A stretch of DNA of 16,156 nucleotides, from contig CAMPJN010000043.1 of NCBI GenBank assembly GCA_946886875.1, forward strand, positions 1-16,156, given 5' to 3'. This document shows, in pieces, positions 1 to 7,367 of the stretch. Each line of letters begins with the position of its first letter. Position 1 is the first letter of the stretch. The translations under genes were made by a program, and so were the position numbers. The notes under the pieces are model-generated. The model did no database searches, was not told where the DNA came from, and saw only the letters and a list, made by a program, of their open reading frames with translations. The stretch is from an uncultured Pseudomonas sp. (lineage in GTDB: Bacteria > Pseudomonadota > Gammaproteobacteria > Pseudomonadales > Pseudomonadaceae).

Positions 1-218
1 CCGGAAGAGGCTTTCATCGAGATGATTTCATTGGTCTTGCAGTAACCGACCTTGAAGTCGATTTCTCCGCGCGGTTCCGGAAGATGTATCCCTATATAGT
101 CGGGCTGTACCACCTGCCCAGCGCTGAAGGCCTTGTAGGCCTCTTCCACCGTGCCTATGACTTCCTTCATGGATATCAATCTGCCGACTTCTTCTTTAGT
201 AAGCAGCAGTGTTTTCAT
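1..218 (-). CDS. Ornithine cyclodeaminase / mu-crystallin family protein, N-terminal part (runs off left edge)
   Basis: Reading leftward from an ATG at 218, 72 codons are open to the window edge. The protein begins [20 protein letters not shown] and continues with a [11 protein letters not shown] block, a P-D-Y-I-G-I segment and then K-V-G-Y-C and S-M-K-A-S. This is the usual N-terminal layout of the ornithine cyclodeaminase/mu-crystallin family: a helical start, 'A-Y-x-A-x-S-x-G', then a Pro followed by a strand and a conserved Lys near residue 69. Family members are NAD(P)-dependent and include ornithine cyclodeaminase, pyrroline-2-carboxylate or other imine reductases and opine-type dehydrogenases, so the substrate cannot be assigned. 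GAGG lies 8 bases before the ATG. The gene is divergent from the FAD oxidoreductase at 988, a common pairing in amino-acid catabolism. The NAD-binding half lies outside the window. Confidence 0.85.
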   Translation of the reverse strand, partial: MKTLLLTKEEVGRLISMKEVIGTVEEAYKAFSAGQVVQPDYIGIHLPEPRGEIDFKVGYCKTNEIISMKASS

Positions 219-987
219 CTACAGGACCTCGCCGTTCTCTAATCAGGGCAACCGCAATTGCCCGGAATTTACGCAAGCATGATCAAGCCGGGATCGCTCG
301 CCATGTTCGGCGCGAGTATCACGGCCATGCATTGCTGGTTTGCGGTGATTAGTATGCTGCCGAGCGCTCAGCAGAAAATTCCGGATACCCTGGGAATACG
401 CAACTTCCGACTATTTTCATCGTCATCGGCGAAAGCAAACGCTCCGGCCCTGCAACCGGGCTCGAGCGGAGTACTCATCGGTCGGGGGTGAAGGGCCTGA
501 AGAGCCCAATGATGGTGGCAACGGGCATGCTCGTTGCTCGCACGCGCCACCTTTCTCCAAGAGGAAAAGACATAGGGAAAGCGAGCAGCAGGTGATGGGC
601 GGAACAGTCAGCGCTCAAGCTACAGGACCTGGCGCGCCTATCACTCCGCCCGCCGCAGCAGAAACTTCCGAGCGCACCCTCGAAAACGCCCGATTCTGCG
701 ATTGCGCACGCGCAATACGACAGCCCTCTGCGGGTCGCGATGCCTAATATAGGATCAGCGCAACGGCATGGGCGATTGGCGTGATGCCTGCCGTAGCCTG
801 GTCTGCCGCTCCGACTCGACCGACAAGGCAGCAGACTTGGATCTCAATGCCGATCGTCCCGATCTTGTGCGTGCCGATAACTTCATCGGCGGGCAATGGC
901 CTCACCGTATTGAGGCCGCTTCGCAGTACCGTCTGCATTGCTCGCTGCAAAGCCGTAAGACAATAGATTCCAGGCCAGGAGAATAGA
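219..987. other. Long intergenic region between two divergent genes; no supported gene
   Basis: This 769-bp gap separates the divergent cyclodeaminase-like and oxidoreductase genes and should hold both promoters. Several short frames are open (for example on both strands between 744 and 987), but none has a convincing start, codon use or recognisable motif. It is unusually long for a divergent promoter region in a compact genome, so it may hold a decayed gene. I saw no copy here of the 133-bp element found at 2622 and 4434. Confidence 0.5.
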
Positions 988-2313
988 ATGCCGGCTCCCT
1001 TGATCACCATTGCGTCCACCCCGGAGCTGCCAAAAAGCGCCGACGCCGTCGTCATCGGCGGCGGAATCATCGGCGTATGCGCAGCCTATTTCATGGCCCG
1101 CCAGGGTATGAGTGTTGCTGTGCTCGAGAAGGGCCGTATAGGCGCCGAGCAATCCAGCCGCAACTGGGGCTGGTGCCGCCAGCAGAACCGCGACGCGCGC
1201 GAACTACCCTTGTCGACCAAGAGTCTCGCGCTCTGGGAGGAGATTACCGCCGACCTCGACGAGGATCTCGGCTTCCGCCGCTGCGGACTGTTCTATCTGT
1301 CGGATAACCAGGCCGAGCTGGACGGCTGGGCGAAATGGCGCGACTTCGCGATCACCCAGGGCGTCACCACCCATATGCTGAGCGGCGCCGAAGCCACGCA
1401 ACGCGGCGCGGCGACCGGCAAGCCCTGGTTGGGAGGGGTGTTTTCGCCGTCTGACGGCATCGCCGATCCGTCGCGGGCGGCGCCACTGATCGCCAAGGGC
1501 GTGCTCAAACATGGCGGTTCGATACACCAGTTCTGCGCAGCCCGGGGTATCGAGAGCGAGGCTGGCCGGGTATCGGGGGTGATTACCGAAAAGGGCGTAA
1601 TCAAGACCCAACAAGTGGTGATGGCCGGCGGTGCCTGGGCCTCCTCCTTCTGTGCACAACTCGGCATTCGCTTTCCGCAAGCGTCGATACGCTCCAGCAT
1701 CCTGTCGGTCATGCCGGGGGCCCAGGGGCTTCCCGACGCACTTCATACCAGTGAGGTAACAGTCACCCGGCGCGGCGACGGCGGCTATACCCTGGCCATT
1801 TCCGGCCGCGCCTGCGTGGACCCGACGCCGCAGCAACTGCGCTTCTCATCGTATTTCCTGCCGATGTTCGCCAAACGCTGGCAAATGCTCTCACCGGGCG
1901 ACCTGCAGGGTTGGCAGAGCGGACACGAGACGCGCAGCAAATGGGCGCTCGACCGGCCTACACCGATGGAGCGCGTGCGTATCCTCGATCCGCGCCCGTC
2001 GGAGGCGATCCTCAGGGATACCCTTGCCCGTGCGCGCCGCCTGTTGCCCGCCCTGGGCAGCGTGCCCGTTCAGGCAGGTTGGGCCGGCTATATCGACAGC
2101 ACCCCGGACGGTGTGCCGGTGATCGACCAAGCACAAAACCTGCCCGGCTTCATTCTGGCCGCCGGCTTTTCGGGTCACGGCTTCGGCATCGGCCCTGGCG
2201 CCGGGCGCCTGATCGCCGAACTGGCGACGGGCAAGACGCCGTTTGTGGACCACACTCAATACAGCCTTGCCCGCCTGAACAAAGGGGCTTGGGGTAAGGT
2301 TTCCGACTTCTAA
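988..2313 (+). CDS. FAD-dependent oxidoreductase of the DAO (D-amino acid oxidase-like) family
   Basis: 441 residues. The FAD-binding Rossmann motif G-G-G-I-I-G is at residues 24-29 within a beta-alpha-beta unit ending in the acidic 'V-L-E-K-G'. It is followed by the Q-S-S-R-N-W-G-W-C-R-Q-Q segment typical of a bacterial DAO subgroup. The C-terminal part has W-A-G-Y-I-D-S-T-P-D-G-V-P and A-G-F-S-G-H-G-F-G, the second FAD-contact region of this fold. Members oxidise C-N bonds of amino acids, sarcosine-like N-methyl compounds or polyamine derivatives to imines. The start at 988 follows an AGGAG box (ccaggagaataga). Its divergent neighbour is an ornithine cyclodeaminase-like enzyme, and an OprD-type porin follows, which together suggest use of an amino acid or amine. 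The exact substrate is unknown. No signal peptide is seen, so it probably acts in the cytoplasm. Confidence 0.88.
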   Translation: MPAPLITIASTPELPKSADAVVIGGGIIGVCAAYFMARQGMSVAVLEKGRIGAEQSSRNWGWCRQQNRDARELPLSTKSLALWEEITADLDEDLGFRRCGLFYLSDNQAELDGWAKWRDFAITQGVTTHMLSGAEATQRGAATGKPWLGGVFSPSDGIADPSRAAPLIAKGVLKHGGSIHQFCAARGIESEAGRVSGVITEKGVIKTQQVVMAGGAWASSFCAQLGIRFPQASIRSSILSVMPGAQGLPDALHTSEVTVTRRGDGGYTLAISGRACVDPTPQQLRFSSYFLPMFAKRWQMLSPGDLQGWQSGHETRSKWALDRPTPMERVRILDPRPSEAILRDTLARARRLLPALGSVPVQAGWAGYIDSTPDGVPVIDQAQNLPGFILAAGFSGHGFGIGPGAGRLIAELATGKTPFVDHTQYSLARLNKGAWGKVSDF

Positions 2314-2336
2314 CAGTCTTCCCTCGCTGTTTGGGT

Positions 2337-2351
2337 GGGAGCCTTGCTCCC
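2337..2351. terminator. Small hairpin after the oxidoreductase gene
   Basis: GGGAGC and GCTCCC pair around a 3-base loop, 24 bases after the stop codon. No T-run follows, so termination is uncertain. It could be a remnant of a GTGGGAGC-type pseudomonad REP repeat. Confidence 0.35.
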
Positions 2352-2621
2352 GCCTTCCCTCCCCCATTCAGTTCAGCTATTGAACAGCACAGCACTCGCA
2401 GAAAAGTCGACCGTTCGGACGAGCGACCGCCTATAGCGCGCGAACGAGCGTTTCCCTAGCGACGCTCAGGAAAGCGCTGGCACCAGAAAAGCCCAACTAA
2501 CAGAAATGCCTACTTCGGCCGGGTCGATCACGATGAAAAACTCGGCTCGATATCGACTGGGGCTTAACGTTTTTCCAACGCCCACCATGCCTTTTCCGGC
2601 TCAGGACTTTCGCCTCCGGGC

Positions 2622-2754
2622 AAAAAACGGCCAAGCAGTTAATGCTGATAGCGAGCGCCGTTCAGGTAAAAAATTCGGCCTATAGAGCCACTAATTGGGG
2701 AATCTACCGAATTGCCTTCGCCCCCTTGCCAGGCCCCGTAACCAGTGGGATACA
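2622..2754 (+). promoter_or_regulatory. Duplicated upstream element, copy 1 (before the porin gene)
   Basis: These 133 bases align without gaps to 4434-4566 (constant offset 1812) with 108 identical positions by hand count. The best-kept blocks are GTAAAAAAT, GGCCTATAGAGCCA at 2677-2690, TTGGGGAATCT and CCGAATTGCCTTC. TATAGA could serve as a -10 element, but no good -35 lies at the right distance, which would fit an activator-dependent promoter. The copy ends 95 bases before the porin ATG. Confidence 0.6.
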
Positions 2755-2849
2755 GACGCCGCGCCCAGGGCGAGTAGAGCCCGGCCGCGCCAGTTCTGCA
2801 GCGGTTCTTCTGAACGGCTACGCGAATAATAAAATCAGTGGAGTAGACC

Positions 2850-4184
2850 ATGAACGTCGTGAAACCCAGCTTTCTAGCCCTGGCGGTCGCCGCCGCCTCG
2901 CAATTGGCCATGGCCGACCAACAACAGGCCAATGGCTTTATCGAGGACAGCAGCCTCACCCTGCTCAACCGCAATTTCTATATGAATCGCGACTTCCATG
3001 ATGGCGCCAGCAACAGCCAGGGCATCAACGGCTCGAAGCCAGCCAGCGAACGCAACGGTTATCGCGAGGAATGGGCGCACGGCGCCATGCTCAACTTCAC
3101 CTCCAGCTTCACTCAGGGCACTGTCGGCTTCGGCGCCGATGCCTTCGCCTACGGCGGGATCAAACTGGACACCGGCCGCGGCCGTACCGGCAACGGCCTG
3201 CTGCCGATCAGCAACAACCAGACTGCCGACGCCGAAGTGCCGGACGCCTACGGCGAGATCGGCGGCGCAGTGAAAATGCGCGTCTCCGCCACCGAACTGA
3301 AGTACGGCGAACAGCGCCCGAGCGCCCCGGTATTCGCCATGGGTGACAACCGCCTGCTACCGGAAGTGGCCACCGGCTTCCAGCTGTCGAGCCGCGAATT
3401 CGACAAGCTGTTCCTCGAAGCCGGCCACTTCACCGCGTACAACGGTAGAGACTCGACCAATTCCGATGGTGGCCTGTTCACCAGCTACGCGGGCATCGAG
3501 GCCGACAGCGTCGATTTCATCGGCGGCTCCTACAAGGTCAACGACAACCTCAACCTGATGGCCTACGCCAGCGAGGCCGACGAACTCTGGCACCAATACT
3601 TCGGCTATGCCTCCTACACCATCCCGCTGGCCGACAAGCAATCGCTGAACTTCGCCCTGGCGGCTTACAAGACCAGCGACGAGGGCGAAGCCCGTGCCGG
3701 GGAGTTGGACACCACCAGTTGGTCGGCCAAGGCCGCCTACGCCTTCGGCCCGCACAAGCTGACTCTGGCCTACCAGAAGATCGATGGCGACGAGACCTTC
3801 GACTTCATCGGCGTCAACTCGATCTGGCTGGCCAACTCGGTGCAGTACGGCGAATTCAACCGCCCCAACGAGCGCTCCATGCAGATCCGCTACGACATCA
3901 ACATGGCCGATTTCGGTGTGCCGGGCCTGACCTTTATGACCCGCTACGTCAAAGGCGACCAGATCGACTTCACCAAAGCCGATCCGACTGGTGCCTATTT
4001 CCGCGCCGGGGTCGACGACGAGAAGCGTTGGGAGCGCGACTTTGAGGCCCAGTACGTGGTCCAGTCGGGCTCGGCGAAAAATCTCTCCTTCCGCCTGCGC
4101 CAGGCTACCTACCGCGCCAGCTCGTTCGACAGCGGCGCCGATGACGTCCGCCTGATCATCGAATACCCGCTGAGCATTCTGTAA
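2850..4184 (+). CDS. OprD-family outer-membrane porin
   Basis: 444 residues, the usual length for the OprD family (about 420-450). The first 22 residues form a Sec signal peptide ending A-M-A before D-Q-Q-Q. The mature part opens with 'F-I-E-D-S-S-L-T-L-L-N-R-N-F-Y-M-N-R', the typical OprD start, then a basic loop, a strand with F-T-S-S-F-T-Q-G-T-V-G-F-G, and the G-R-G-R-T-G-N-G-L-L-P block. It ends with an amphipathic strand (V-R-L-I-I-E-Y-P-L-S-I-L), as expected for an outer-membrane barrel. Such porins admit amino acids, peptides or organic acids and are usually encoded beside the catabolic genes for their substrate. GGAG lies 7 bases before the ATG. Two terminator hairpins follow, so the gene is probably a single-gene transcript driven by the repeat element upstream. 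The substrate is not predictable from sequence. Confidence 0.93.
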   Translation: MNVVKPSFLALAVAAASQLAMADQQQANGFIEDSSLTLLNRNFYMNRDFHDGASNSQGINGSKPASERNGYREEWAHGAMLNFTSSFTQGTVGFGADAFAYGGIKLDTGRGRTGNGLLPISNNQTADAEVPDAYGEIGGAVKMRVSATELKYGEQRPSAPVFAMGDNRLLPEVATGFQLSSREFDKLFLEAGHFTAYNGRDSTNSDGGLFTSYAGIEADSVDFIGGSYKVNDNLNLMAYASEADELWHQYFGYASYTIPLADKQSLNFALAAYKTSDEGEARAGELDTTSWSAKAAYAFGPHKLTLAYQKIDGDETFDFIGVNSIWLANSVQYGEFNRPNERSMQIRYDINMADFGVPGLTFMTRYVKGDQIDFTKADPTGAYFRAGVDDEKRWERDFEAQYVVQSGSAKNLSFRLRQATYRASSFDSGADDVRLIIEYPLSIL

Positions 4185-4192
4185 CGGCAGTT

Positions 4193-4231
4193 CCCGATCG
4201 GCTTTATCGTGGGCCGGTCGGGGGTTTTCTT
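4193..4231 (+). terminator. Intrinsic terminator of the porin gene
   Basis: A 10-bp stem (CCCGATCGGC with GCCGGTCGGG, one G-T wobble) spans 4193-4202 and 4213-4222. GG-TTTTCTT follows it. It starts 8 bases after the stop codon. Confidence 0.75.
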
Positions 4232-4262
4232 GAAGGCCCTAGATACGCTCCCTTAGCCTTGA

Positions 4263-4286
4263 GGCGCCCATCCGGGCGCCTTTTTT
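4263..4286 (+). terminator. Second intrinsic terminator after the porin gene
   Basis: A perfect 7-bp stem GGCGCCC-atcc-GGGCGCC is followed by six T residues. With the hairpin at 4193 this makes tandem terminators, so read-through from the porin into the GNAT gene should be low. Confidence 0.88.
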
Positions 4287-4433
4287 AGTTTTATACCGCA
4301 ATAGGTAGAGTGCGCCGTGCGCGCCAGGAGTCTGCAGCCAGCGCTGGTACATAGCCAATGCAAAGCCCCTATCAAGCGCACCCGTGGAGCAAGAATCGAT
4401 CGGTGCAACGCCTTCGATGTAGGCCTCCCCTCA

Positions 4434-4566
4434 GAAAAACAGCCAAGCATTTACTGCTGATAGTGACTCTCGTCCAAGTAAAAAATATGGCCTATAGAGC
4501 CACCGCTTGGGGAATCTGCCGAATTGCCTTCACCCCCTTGTCAGGCCGCGCCGCAGGTGGGATACA
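4434..4566 (+). promoter_or_regulatory. Duplicated upstream element, copy 2 (before the GNAT gene)
   Basis: This is the ungapped counterpart of 2622-2754. It shares GGCCTATAGAGCCA (4489-4502), GTAAAAAAT, TTGGGGAATCT, CCGAATTGCCTTC and the AGGCC/GTGGGATACA end. It lies 55 bases before the GNAT start, against 95 for copy 1, so the distance to the gene is not kept while the element is. I infer a promoter plus activator site shared by the two transcription units. Confidence 0.6.
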
Positions 4567-4621
4567 GCCTTATACCCGGTGAAAATTATCCGCCGCACGC
4601 TGCCAACAACGGAGTCCTGCC

Positions 4622-5479
4622 ATGTCCGTCGCTCAACGCCCTGCCCACCTTTATCGCCCCATGACCGCCGACGATGTAGCGGCGGCCCATGCCTTGTCCG
4701 TGGTGTTGAAGTGGCCCCATCGCCTGGAAGATTGGGCCATGCTGCAGCGCGTCGCTGAGGGCTTCGTCGTAGAAGACGACGGCCGCCTGATCGGTACCGC
4801 ATTCGCTTGCCCGCAAGGTGCTTACGCCACCATCGGCCTGGTGATCGTCAGCGACGAGTACCAGGGCCAAGGCATTGGCCGCAAGCTGATGGAACTGGCA
4901 CTCGAGGCCTGCACGCCGCGCACCGCCATACTCAACGCCACACTGGCGGGTGTCCCGCTGTACACCAGCCAAGGCTTCGTCGAGTTCGGTCAGATCCACC
5001 AGCATCAGGGCCAGGCACAAGCCGCCGATACCCCTGCCCTACCAGCCGGTGAACAGTGCCGGCCCTTGACCGCAGCCGATCGGGTTCGCCAGCTCGAACT
5101 GGCCAATGCCGGCAGCGGCCTGGACCGCGAAGCCGTACTCAATGACCTGTTCGATGTCGTCGAACAGGCCGTCGGTATCGAGCGCGAGGGCCAGCTGCGC
5201 GCCTTCGCGATACTGCGCCCGTTCGGCCGCGGCCGCTGTATCGGCCCGGTCATCGCGGAAAACCCTGAGCAGGCCAAACACCTGATAGGCGTGTTGCTGG
5301 CGCAAGTGCCGGAGGCTTTCGTACGTATCGATATTCCGGCAGATAGCGGCCTATCCGATTGGCTCGAAACAGCGGGCCTGAAACAGGTCGACAGGGTCGC
5401 GCAAATGGCCCGCGGAACGCCTCCGCGCGCTGTCGGCGGCGTCAACCAATTCGCCCTGGTGACTCAGGCCATTGGCTGA
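4622..5479 (+). CDS. GNAT-family N-acetyltransferase with extra C-terminal domain
   Basis: 285 residues. The N-terminal ~125 residues form a GNAT domain: Y-R-P-M-T-A-D-D near the start, V-E-D-D-G-R-L-I-G-T-A (strands 2-3), and motif A V-I-V-S-D-E-Y-Q-G-Q-G-I-G-R-K-L-M, whose Q-G-Q-G-I-G binds the acetyl-CoA pyrophosphate. L-Y-T-S-Q-G-F is motif B. Residues from about 140 on form a second alpha/beta domain (ending 'Q-F-A-L-V-T-Q-A') that resembles the C-terminal half of two-domain GNATs of the YitI/Acetyltransf_18 type. The substrate is unknown. CGGAG precedes the ATG by 8 bases. The bicupin gene follows 65 bases later on the same strand, so the two are probably co-transcribed from the repeat-element promoter. 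A role in detoxifying or processing a compound handled by this catabolic cluster is inference only. Confidence 0.85.
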   Translation: MSVAQRPAHLYRPMTADDVAAAHALSVVLKWPHRLEDWAMLQRVAEGFVVEDDGRLIGTAFACPQGAYATIGLVIVSDEYQGQGIGRKLMELALEACTPRTAILNATLAGVPLYTSQGFVEFGQIHQHQGQAQAADTPALPAGEQCRPLTAADRVRQLELANAGSGLDREAVLNDLFDVVEQAVGIEREGQLRAFAILRPFGRGRCIGPVIAENPEQAKHLIGVLLAQVPEAFVRIDIPADSGLSDWLETAGLKQVDRVAQMARGTPPRAVGGVNQFALVTQAIG

Positions 5480-5544
5480 CGAGACCAGCCCTTGCTAGCG
5501 GCATTTGCGCCCCTTACCCATAACACTTCCTGGAGATAACTCTG

Positions 5545-6249
5545 ATGCAACCGTCCACTATCCTGCTGTTGGCTCGCGCCGACGGTAGCGCTGCGCCTAC
5601 GCCCTCGATCTCAGGCTCTTTGAGCCCCGCCGACCCGTTCGGCACCACGCGGAGAATCGCTTACCTCGGGTCAGACGGCATGGCTGCGGGCGTCGTGCAG
5701 GTGAGCGGATCATTCACCATCGCTGATTACCCCCAGCTCGAAATGATAGTGGTGCACAGCGGCCACTTGACCCTGCAAACCGAGGATCGCACCCTCGAAC
5801 TGGGCCGTGGGGCCAGCGCGGTGATCGGCCGTGGTACCGCTCTGCAGATCCAAGCGCAGGCGGGTACCTTCTGGGCTTTTTGTGCTCAAGTCACAGATGA
5901 ACAGAACCCGGGGCTTACCCCGCTCGACCCGCTCGCCCACCTCGCGCCCTCGACACCGCCCGATGCGCAGATCCTGATCAGCGCCGAGCCCCAATGCCGC
6001 TCGAAGAGTAGCTACAAGGACAGCGCCAACGTACTCATCGGCGTCTGGGACTCGACACCCTATACGCGCCATGCGCGGCCACACAAAGTCCACGAGCTGA
6101 TGCACCTGATCGAAGGCAGCGTCACCCTGCATTCGCCAGAAGGCCAAAGCCTGCAGGTCAACGCCGGCGATAGCATATTCGTACCGCTCGGCGCGGCATG
6201 CGCCTGGGAAAGCACAACCTACGTGCGCAAGTTTTACGTCTGTAAATAG
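5545..6249 (+). CDS. Bicupin protein, DUF861 / ureidoglycine aminohydrolase-like
   Basis: 234 residues with two cupin barrels. The first (about residues 50-115) has M-I-V-V-H-S-G-H-L-T-L and G-R-G-A-S-A-V-I-G. The second (about 165-234) has H-E-L-M-H-L-I-E-G-S-V-T-L, N-A-G-D-S-I-F-V-P-L-G, W-E-S-T and a final V-R-K-F-Y-V-C-K. The end matches the DUF861 (EutQ/ureidoglycine aminohydrolase-type) cupins, and the same ending (V-R-K-Y-F-V) is in the short cupin at 9644. The His and Glu of the second barrel (H-K-V-H-E-L-M-H) could bind a metal, while the first barrel has fewer candidate ligands. The protein lies 65 bases after the GNAT gene with a GGAGATAA ribosome site. Function is unassigned; similar genes often sit beside FAD oxidoreductases in amino-acid catabolic clusters. 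Confidence 0.8.
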   Translation: MQPSTILLLARADGSAAPTPSISGSLSPADPFGTTRRIAYLGSDGMAAGVVQVSGSFTIADYPQLEMIVVHSGHLTLQTEDRTLELGRGASAVIGRGTALQIQAQAGTFWAFCAQVTDEQNPGLTPLDPLAHLAPSTPPDAQILISAEPQCRSKSSYKDSANVLIGVWDSTPYTRHARPHKVHELMHLIEGSVTLHSPEGQSLQVNAGDSIFVPLGAACAWESTTYVRKFYVCK

Positions 6250-6298
6250 GTACAAATAGAGTTGGTGCCGGCAGACGATAACGATCCGCAGACATCTT

Positions 6299-6324
6299 GC
6301 GCACTCGGCCTGTGTCGAGTGCGC
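6299..6324. terminator. Hairpin downstream of the bicupin gene
   Basis: A perfect 9-bp stem GCGCACTCG-gcctgtgt-CGAGTGCGC lies 49 bases after the bicupin stop codon. No T-run follows directly, so it may be a weak or factor-assisted terminator or an RNA stabiliser. Confidence 0.45.
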
Positions 6325-6414
6325 GCTTGGTTGGCAACTCTGGGGCAGCATATTCAGGCTTGCTAAAAGACACCCTCAACCCAACTGATCTATCTCTCAC
6401 TAGGAGTACATACC

Positions 6415-6642
6415 ATGGGAATCGGCGGCATCAGCATCTGGCAACTCCTGATCATCCTGCTGATCGTGATCATGCTATTCGGAAGCAAACGTCTGAAAGG
6501 TTTGGGATCGGATCTCGGCGACGCGATAAAGGGATTTCGCAAAACCATCGGCAGCGATGACAAGGCAGCCGCCGAGGATAATCCGGGGCACACCATCACC
6601 GTTCAGGCGCGCAAGCTCGAAGAGTCGGCGAAAAGCAGCTAG
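6415..6642 (+). CDS. tatA: TatA/E-family twin-arginine translocase subunit, solitary
   Basis: 75 residues. The sequence has the canonical TatA start: a short periplasmic M-G-I-G-G-I-S-I-W, one membrane helix (about residues 8-22, [12 protein letters not shown]), the F-G-S-K-R-L hinge, and an amphipathic helix ([15 protein letters not shown]). A charged, disordered tail follows. TatA oligomers form the conducting part of the Tat pathway in the cytoplasmic membrane, partnered by TatB and TatC. Here no tatB or tatC follows: downstream is non-coding sequence and an integration scar. It is therefore either a second tatA copy or one separated from its operon. The ribosome site AGGAG stands 8 bases before the ATG. 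Identification as TatA-type rather than TatB rests on the short length and the F-G hinge. Confidence 0.9.
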   Translation: MGIGGISIWQLLIILLIVIMLFGSKRLKGLGSDLGDAIKGFRKTIGSDDKAAAEDNPGHTITVQARKLEESAKSS

Positions 6643-6871
6643 GTCGTCCACCATCGACTTCTACGGCCCATATCGCTAGGGCCTCCCGGCACCTGTACGT
6701 CCACTAAATACTCTAGGCAGCGACAAACGGCTCAACCGCTGATACTCCAGCCGTTGACATGGCCAAAACAGCGTTCTTAAGATTTCCTTGAAGGCTGCAT
6801 ATGTCCCAGAGTGCAACCGTCTCTAGTGACTTGAAACCAACGCGCCACTCGGCTGCTTCTCTTGTAAGCGC

Positions 6872-6919
6872 TGACTGTTAATCATTGGGTCCCAGGTTCG
6901 AGTCCTGGTCGCGGAGCCA
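6872..6919 (+). tRNA. 3' fragment of tRNA-Asn (GUU), a likely attachment-site remnant
   Basis: The bases read TGA-CTGTTAA-TCATT (3' half of the anticodon stem-loop with anticodon GTT), a variable loop, the T arm CCAGG-TTCGAGT-CCTGG, then the acceptor 3' strand TCGCGGA and GCCA. The 5' acceptor strand and D arm (expected as TCCGCGA...AGCTCAGTCGGTAGAGC) are absent: the bases before 6872 do not match. It cannot fold into a full tRNA and is not a working gene. Integrases of genomic islands recombine at the 3' ends of tRNA genes and leave exactly this kind of duplicated 3' piece, so it is probably an att half-site; the complete tRNA-Asn gene should be elsewhere in the chromosome. Confidence 0.85.
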
Positions 6920-6926
6920 AGTTTCT

Positions 6927-6952
6927 ATAACCAGACGCCATAGTCTGGTTAT
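6927..6952. terminator. Perfect hairpin directly after the tRNA-Asn fragment
   Basis: ATAACCAGAC and GTCTGGTTAT pair perfectly over 10 bp around a 6-base loop, 7 bases after the tRNA CCA end. The position and structure suit a tRNA terminator carried along with the fragment, although no T-run follows. Confidence 0.6.
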
Positions 6953-7053
6953 GTGTCGGTAGAGAAAGGGCATAGACCCTCGCCCATCCATCCGTTTGGT
7001 TGGCCGAGTGTGCAGTCTTCATATTCCTAATCGGAATCATGGAGGCAAGTGTC

Positions 7054-7367
7054 ATGCACGTCCTATGTATCCTCTCGACCAAAGGCGGTGTGGGAAAAAC
7101 CACCGTCGCTGCCAACCTCGGCGGCATCCTCGCCGACGCCGGCAACGCGTCCTGCTGCTCGACCTCGATAGCCAACCCACCCTCTCCAGCTACTTCAGCC
7201 TCGCCACCGAAGCCCCCGGCGGTATTTACGAGCTGATCGCTCTCAACGATTGCCGCCCCGAGCAGGTCGTCTCCCGCACCGTTATCCCCGATCTCGACCT
7301 GATTCTCTCCAACGACGACCAAGGCAAACTGGCCACCCTGCTGTTGCACGCCCCCGATGGCCGGCTT
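7054..7367 (+). pseudogene. ParA/Soj-like ATPase of an integrative element, frameshifted and truncated
   Basis: The frame starts at the ATG at 7054 with GGAGG 8 bases before it. It encodes MHVLCILSTKGGVGKTTVAA, a deviant Walker A box at residues 10-17, then ANLGGILADAG. At about 7140-7143 the frame shifts by one: 'ggcaacgcg' reads like a normal 'ggc caa cgc g' that lost a C. Restoring it gives DAG-QRVLLLDLDSQPTLSSYF, the Walker A' strand and the typical ParA follow-on, continuing as G-G-I-Y-E-L-I and S-N-D-D-Q-G-K-L to about H-A-P-D-G-R-L at 7367. The remaining ~150-200 residues (Walker B and C-terminus) are missing, replaced by insertion-sequence DNA. ParA/Soj genes stand next to the tRNA att site in pKLC102/PAGI and ICE-type elements, which fits the tRNA fragment 135 bases upstream. 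The reading frame continues to 7436 but as unrelated sequence. Confidence 0.82.

Larger units (their letters stand above)
2314..2849. other. Intergenic region before the porin gene, holding a hairpin and a duplicated upstream element
   Basis: This 536-bp stretch has no supported gene. It contains a short GGGAGC-ctt-GCTCCC hairpin just after the oxidoreductase stop (2337-2351) and the first copy of the 133-bp repeat (2622-2754). The 95 bases between that copy and the porin ATG are the likely 5' leader. The section from about 2380 to 2620 shows nothing I can assign. Confidence 0.55.
4185..4621. other. Intergenic region with tandem terminators and second copy of the repeat element
   Basis: This 437-bp region has no supported gene. 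It contains two terminators in its first 100 bases, about 145 bases with nothing assignable, then the second copy of the 133-bp element, and a 55-base leader to the GNAT start codon. Confidence 0.6.

Noticed and set aside
768..986. Plus-strand frame with an N-F-I-G-G-Q-W motif, similar to the start of aldehyde dehydrogenases
   Set aside because: Only a few residues match and the frame stops at once, so this is too little for a call, even as a pseudogene.
744..1070. Minus-strand frame of 108 codons across the start of the FAD oxidoreductase
   Set aside because: It overlaps the well-supported oxidoreductase start, has no ribosome site, and its sequence matches no family I know.
1204..1836. Long minus-strand frame inside the oxidoreductase gene
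   Set aside because: It is an antisense shadow of a GC-rich gene, and the plus strand carries clear FAD motifs.
3357..3755. Minus-strand frame inside the porin gene
   Set aside because: Antisense shadow with a V/G/A-rich composition; the plus strand is a clear OprD porin.
5710..6351. Minus-strand frame of 213 codons over the bicupin gene
   Set aside because: The plus-strand cupin motifs are clear, and the antisense frame has no ribosome site or known motif.
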